A model generated the notes under the pieces. It saw only the letters and a list, made by a program, of their open reading frames with translations, was not told the origin of the DNA and searched no databases. The translations under genes were made by a program, and so were the position numbers. This document shows, piece after piece, positions 59,666 through 64,000 of a stretch of DNA of 64,000 nucleotides (position 1 is its first letter; each line of letters opens with the position of its first letter). The stretch is taken from positions 57,920,336 to 57,984,335 of the forward strand of contig NC_081183.1 of assembly GCF_029867415.1 (NCBI RefSeq). The letters are read 5' to 3'. This stretch comes from Vicia villosa. Lineage: Eukaryota > Streptophyta > Magnoliopsida > Fabales > Fabaceae.

Positions 59666-60691
59666 TTATAGTACATAAGAGGAATTATTCGACGTATGTA
59701 TTGGAGTTGTTTATCGTTGTGTTTGTTTTGGAATGTAAGAGGCATTGTTTGTTTGGATCAAGGTTTGATGAGTTGAGTGATCACAAGAGTTGAATCTGAG
59801 GTAAATAAGACGAGTAGAATTTCGAAGGATTTTAATCTTTGATTTTAATTACCATCCTAGAAAAGCGAAGGTTATGACCGATGCATTGAGTAGGAAATAA
59901 TTTTATGAGTTATGTTGAGGATTCAAGAATTGGAAATCGTTGGAACGATTTAGGGAGTTGAGTTTGGTTGTGAAACGACGTCTTCGGGTGTTAAGTTGGT
60001 ATGTTGAACCCTACTTGTGATGTTTTGAAAAGATTAGAGAAGGCTAGAAATCGGATTTTCAATTGGTTGACAAGATGATATTGATTAATCAAGGAAAAAG
60101 TGATAACTTTTGGATTGTCGAGAATGGTGTCATGAGATGTTGTGATCGAGTTTGTGTTCCTGATGGTTCGAATTCGGACACAAAGAATTTTGGACGAGGG
60201 ATATTGTAAGGATTTGAGTATTAATCATGGTGTTAATGATGTATCAAAATTGAGGAATGTGTAGTGGTAAAGTATGAAGGGGGATATACCGAAATTGTGT
60301 ATTTAAGTTGGATTTGTCAGGAACCGTTTTGTTTGGTGCAATAGTCATCTATTTTCCGAGTGGAAGTGAGATAGTATCTCTGTGGATTTTGTTTCGAGAT
60401 TGACGAGGCATCGAGTAATTGTGAAGTGAGTTAGGTTGGTGCGAATAGTTGATGAAATGTGCTCGTTTATTCCGATGAAGATGGATTATTCGATGAAGAG
60501 ATTTACTAAGTTGCGCATCGAAGGATTGTGTGTTTGCATGGTGTTTTCTTTGAATGTTGAAATGACATATTTTGAAGCTTTGTATGGTCGTAAGTGTAGA
60601 ACGTTTTGTATCGGTATGAATCGAGAGAGAGAGTGGATGTGGTTTTGGTGTTGAGATGGTTGTGTCGACTGAATTTTCGAGGACGAAAATA
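59666..60691 (+). pseudogene. pol: RNase H/integrase remnants of Tekay 2
   Basis: Continuation of Tekay-like element 2 after the nested insertion. Frame-shifting patches match Tekay pol in the right order: RNase H-like sequence near 59740-59800, an integrase N-terminal part with DRVCVPD near 60147 and RILDEG near 60184, EWKWDSIS-like sequence near 60355-60400, and EALYGRKCRT near 60570. Stops and deletions occur throughout; the only long frame (60436-60654) is a patchwork and not a gene. Confidence 0.78.
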
Positions 60692-60709
60692 TTTTAAGTG
60701 GGGGAGAGT
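60673..60709 (+). other. GAGGACGAAA motif and polypurine tract, Tekay 2
   Basis: TTCGAGGACGAAAATATTTT then AAGTGGGGGAGAGT before the 3' LTR. It is well preserved although the coding region is wrecked. Confidence 0.85.
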
Positions 60710-62459
60710 TGTAACAGCCCGAATTTAATTAACTGACTAATTAAATTAAATAAGGATTTATTTACTTAATTTGGACGAAGTTTGATAATTAATTGGATCG
60801 TCGGTGTTATTGAGAAACGTGTTCGGATTATTAAGTGAAGTCGGAATTTATTCGGTTAATCGAAGAATTAATAAAGTGGAATATGTAGAGAAATAATATT
60901 AGAAATAATATTATTATTGGATTTTTATTTAATTGAGATAAAGTCAGATTTAATTGGATTAATTAGAAAATAATATTAAGAGTAATAATATTATTTGTTG
61001 GAGCATAATTATTTATTTGACTACTTTATTTTATCAATTGGGCCTAATTAGTTAGGAAGTGGAATTGTATGGGTTAAGTCCAATATGAATAATATAGCAA
61101 AGGGTAGAATGAGAGAGAAAAGTATCATTTTCATTTTGCTGAGTTTTTTTTCAAAAGAAGGAAAAGAGGAGAAGAGGAGCAAAAAGGGGAAGAACAACAA
61201 GGGGCAAAAACTAGGGTTTTTGAGGAGAAATCAAGAGGTAAGGGGGAGAATCCCTAATCATTGTGGGCTAGTATAATGGGGAATTTGGTAGATTAATATA
61301 CTTGTCTTTGTTCATAGCTGAAACATATAGAAATATATCCTTCAATCTGTCCATATAAATTCTGTTGGAAATAATTGGTAGTTGAAAATGATGTGCACAC
61401 AGTGCTGTTCCGTGTTATTAAGATTCTGGAAAATGAAAACTGTTTGTGGTGTTAACTTGGAATGATTCCCTGTTTCCATTTTATGAATAATTGTAGCATA
61501 TGAAATTAGCTTATTCTTTTCAATCAATTAATATAGAAACCATGTGAGTATTACTTGATAAACATATTATATATATAGATTTTCGGTACATACCTTGTTC
61601 CCTTTTATGTTCCTTAATCACTCATTGGCTGCTGTTGGTTGGTTACTAGGTGGATGAACGAGGACCACATCACCATATTATAATTATTTAATAAAAAAAA
61701 TGCTGCTGTTTAATTGCTGTTGGCCAAATGGAACCGTGAAATCACCAATGCACTTATTGCATTCACTCTTCACTGTAGCTATTCATTGGCCCAATGAGAA
61801 CATAAGTCACTAACATACTTTATTTGATAGAATGACTACTTCTACTAGCTATATATATGCATTGTTTTTAAATAAAAAAAAAACGTGAAGCCAATATATA
61901 TGTAGTGATAAGAAATATTACTGTTACTAGCCATTTTGTTCAATTAAGGATGTGTATACCAGCAACCTCATTGATGGAGAAATGTGAGGAATATATATGT
62001 ACAATGGCAATTAAAAGAATGAAGTAGTTGTTTCATTTAGTTACTAGTGTTTTATTTATTTTTTTTTTTTTATTGAATACAAGTTAGAAAACAAAACGAA
62101 ATATAAACATTCCCGTTTGACCGAATAGCCGAATTAAGTGGTATAATTAGTCGTCCGGAATTTGATGAAAATTTACATGGTAGCTAAGTTTAATTAGTAG
62201 ATTAACATGGTGATGTCATTTTGTTGAAATGTGATATTTACGAACCGACCAAAATAGTGTGGATTTAGATATCTTTTATATTAAATATTAGGAATAGAAA
62301 ATGAATTAGTAACTTAGAATAAATGAAGTGTAATTATTAATTAGTTGATTTAATTAATAGTTAAATTAATTGCAATGAGTTTAATTGATTGGAATATATT
62401 TGAAGTTGGATCAATTATTCGGTTTGTCGGTAAATTACAATATTTTGAGGATTTGTCCG
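60710..62459 (+). repeat. 3' LTR of Tekay-like element 2, interrupted
   Basis: The first 1750 bp of the LTR, starting TGTAACAGCCCG, matching 41463-43212 with about 18 substitutions and a few homopolymer indels by eye. Broken at 62459 by an Ogre-like LTR. The five bases before the break are GTCCG; the intact LTR continues with TAATTGTG, which should resume after the insertion outside the window. Confidence 0.9.
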
Positions 62460-64000
62460 TGTCATACCCCAAAATTTGCCCATACCATTTCCCATATGCA
62501 ATTTCAAAATCAAGACATAAAGCTCCAAAACACACTCTCCTATACAAAGGCTCTGAGTTAGGGTTTGGTTCATTCAAAGAAAAATCACTGAATCAAGGGC
62601 TCAAAGTGGTTCCATAAGGTCACAAACATCCCAAAGAATCCCCATGTAAGGTTTCAAGCTAATCAGGGCAAGTTGAGTCCCTCAAACCTTGATTAGGTCA
62701 ATAGTCGATTCTCAAGGGCAAAATGGTCATTTCAAGTCAACACACAATCAACATTTAAGATATTTGGTCAGCAACATCCTCATAACCCTAAAATCATTAT
62801 TTGATCAAGGGTTGATCATAATGATGCAAGGAAACCTCAGAAGAGTCAAAAGTCAAAAGTTACTATTTTGGGCATGAACCGAAAAAAGTCAATCAAACTT
62901 TGAAAATTCACCAAATATTCATGCTTCATCAGAAAAATTCCCACCAAAGCTCATTTTGAAGGGAATTCATTCCTCTATCCAATGGTCCAAGAATCAAAGC
63001 TCATAGGTCAATAATCTAAGAGATATGGCTTCATACATTATAGGTCCTTTTCAAAAGTCAACAAGAAGACACTTTTTTCAAAAGGGCATAAAATGAGAAT
63101 GGAAAATAATTTTGATATGAGACCAAAGACACTGGTTAGAGGACTCTCTAAGGTTTCCAAAAAGGTCCTAGAACACTTCCATATCTCAAATAATGAGAGA
63201 GATAAGCCTTGTCAAAGTTGGACTATTTTGGAGAAAAAATGTGAAGGAGTTTGATTTTTTTTGCTAATGGGCCTACATTTTTAAGATCCATACTTGTTCC
63301 TTATGACATTGTGAGCCCATAAATCAATTTCCACGAATTTACTTGAATTATGTGATTTATTATGAATTTTTATTCATATTAAAAAGAATTTAGAATCAAA
63401 ATAAATCATATAATAGCAAAAAACTTGATTTGATTCTATTATTAACCACTTCCAATCACCAATTAAATCATATATTCAGTAAAAATTCGTGAAAAGCAAA
63501 TTGGTAAGGAAAAGATTGAATTTGGACATATTTAGAAAGATTTACAAATCAAATTTTCTCAAATTACCAATCAAAGATTCAAGTGGATTTCTCTCAAATT
63601 TGTTAACCTAAACTGTTCCACTATATAAACACAAGCCTTCCAGATCCCTAGGTCACGAAATTCGGCCTCCAAGAACCATATTCAAGTTCATAAAAGTTCA
63701 AGAAATTTCAACATCGATTCTGGAATTTGAGGCGGATTCAAAGAGTTTTAGAGATTCAAACCCGTTCCAGGGGTTCCACTGAAGGATTCCAGATCATTCA
63801 CGTACCTTGAAGCATCAAGAACACCCCACTGTAAGTCATGTTTCGAGCCCTTTGAACTTTGAATTGGAATCGATCATACACGTATATTTAGCGTATTCTT
63901 AATGCATATTCACGTTTATATTGATGTTCTAACTGATTCTGGAGAGTTAATTGAATTTATACGTTGATTTGAGCATTACACCATTGCTAGGGTTTTATGA
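62460..64000 (+). repeat. Ogre-like LTR 4, 5' part (cut by window end)
   Basis: Starts TGTCATACCCCAAAATTTGC and is clearly homologous to, but diverged from, the young LTR at 46293. A TATA-box candidate TATATAAA lies at 63622-63629. The LTR continues past the window; no coding content is seen. Confidence 0.85.

Larger units (their letters stand above)
41463..62459 (+). mobile_element. Deleted Tekay-like element 2, host of two later insertions
   Basis: 5' LTR 41463-44689, internal fragments 44690-46292 and 59666-60709, 3' LTR from 60710, cut at 62459. Without the nested element the internal region is about 2.65 kb, against 4.47 kb in Tekay element 1. Lineage is inferred from the Gag knuckles, the tRNA-iMet primer site, the GAGGACGAAA motif and integrase remnants. 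The right end lies outside the window, so the target duplication (left flank TTTAT) cannot be checked. Confidence 0.88.

Noticed and set aside
60436..60654. 72-codon ORF between Ogre and the Tekay 3' LTR
   Set aside because: A patchwork of integrase remnants from element 2 (EALYGRKCRT and neighbours) after deletions, not an independent gene.

Overview
The window is plant nuclear DNA made entirely of LTR retrotransposons. I see no host gene, rRNA, functional tRNA gene or CRISPR array. The content points to a legume, most likely tribe Fabeae (Pisum/Vicia/Lathyrus/Lens): Ogre/Tat-type Ty3-gypsy elements with ~4 kb LTRs starting TGTCATACCCC and a primer-binding site complementary to tRNA-Arg, Tekay-type chromoviruses, and a SIRE/Maximus-type Ty1-copia relic. 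The taxonomic call is inference; the element structures are read from the sequence.

Layout. (1) 1-14738 is a tandem array, period about 7.87 kb, of a deleted Ogre-like element: internal 3' end, LTR1 (1332-5291), internal, LTR2 (9202-13162), partial internal. Its only coding remnant is the Gag zinc knuckle. (2) At 14735-14738 the array is fused through the 4-bp microhomology ACAC to a second Ogre-like family arranged LTR A (5'-truncated, to 18100) - gag - LTR B (23764-27746) - gag - LTR C (5'-truncated). The last junction carries an 18-bp filler copied from gag. (3) A complete Tekay chromovirus (31116-39454, target duplication CCCTT) is inserted in LTR C. LTR C ends at 40541, directly against a minus-strand SIRE/Maximus integrase-RT fragment (40542-41462). 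(4) A second, internally deleted Tekay-like element starts at 41463. Its internal region is split by an intact, very young gag-only Ogre-like element (46293-59660, target duplication GTAAC). Its 3' LTR is interrupted at 62460 by a fourth Ogre-like LTR that runs off the window.

How the parts work together. No element here encodes a working polymerase. The Ogre-like elements keep cis signals (LTRs, TATA box, tRNA-Arg primer site, leader, polypurine tract) and at most a Gag protein, so they must have been mobilised by autonomous relatives elsewhere. The one full gag-pol (Tekay, 33185-37475) carries two frame breaks, a stop, an internal deletion and loss of a reverse-transcriptase catalytic Asp.

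Most interesting. The Ogre-like LTRs hold small structures conserved between diverged families: a hairpin with compensatory changes capped by a GNRA tetraloop, a second covarying hairpin near the LTR 3' end, a primer-site-like decamer inside U5, and a tRNA-like A/B-box pair. Together with a gag-only element whose LTRs are almost identical, they make the non-autonomous Ogre derivatives the best candidate for an under-described system.
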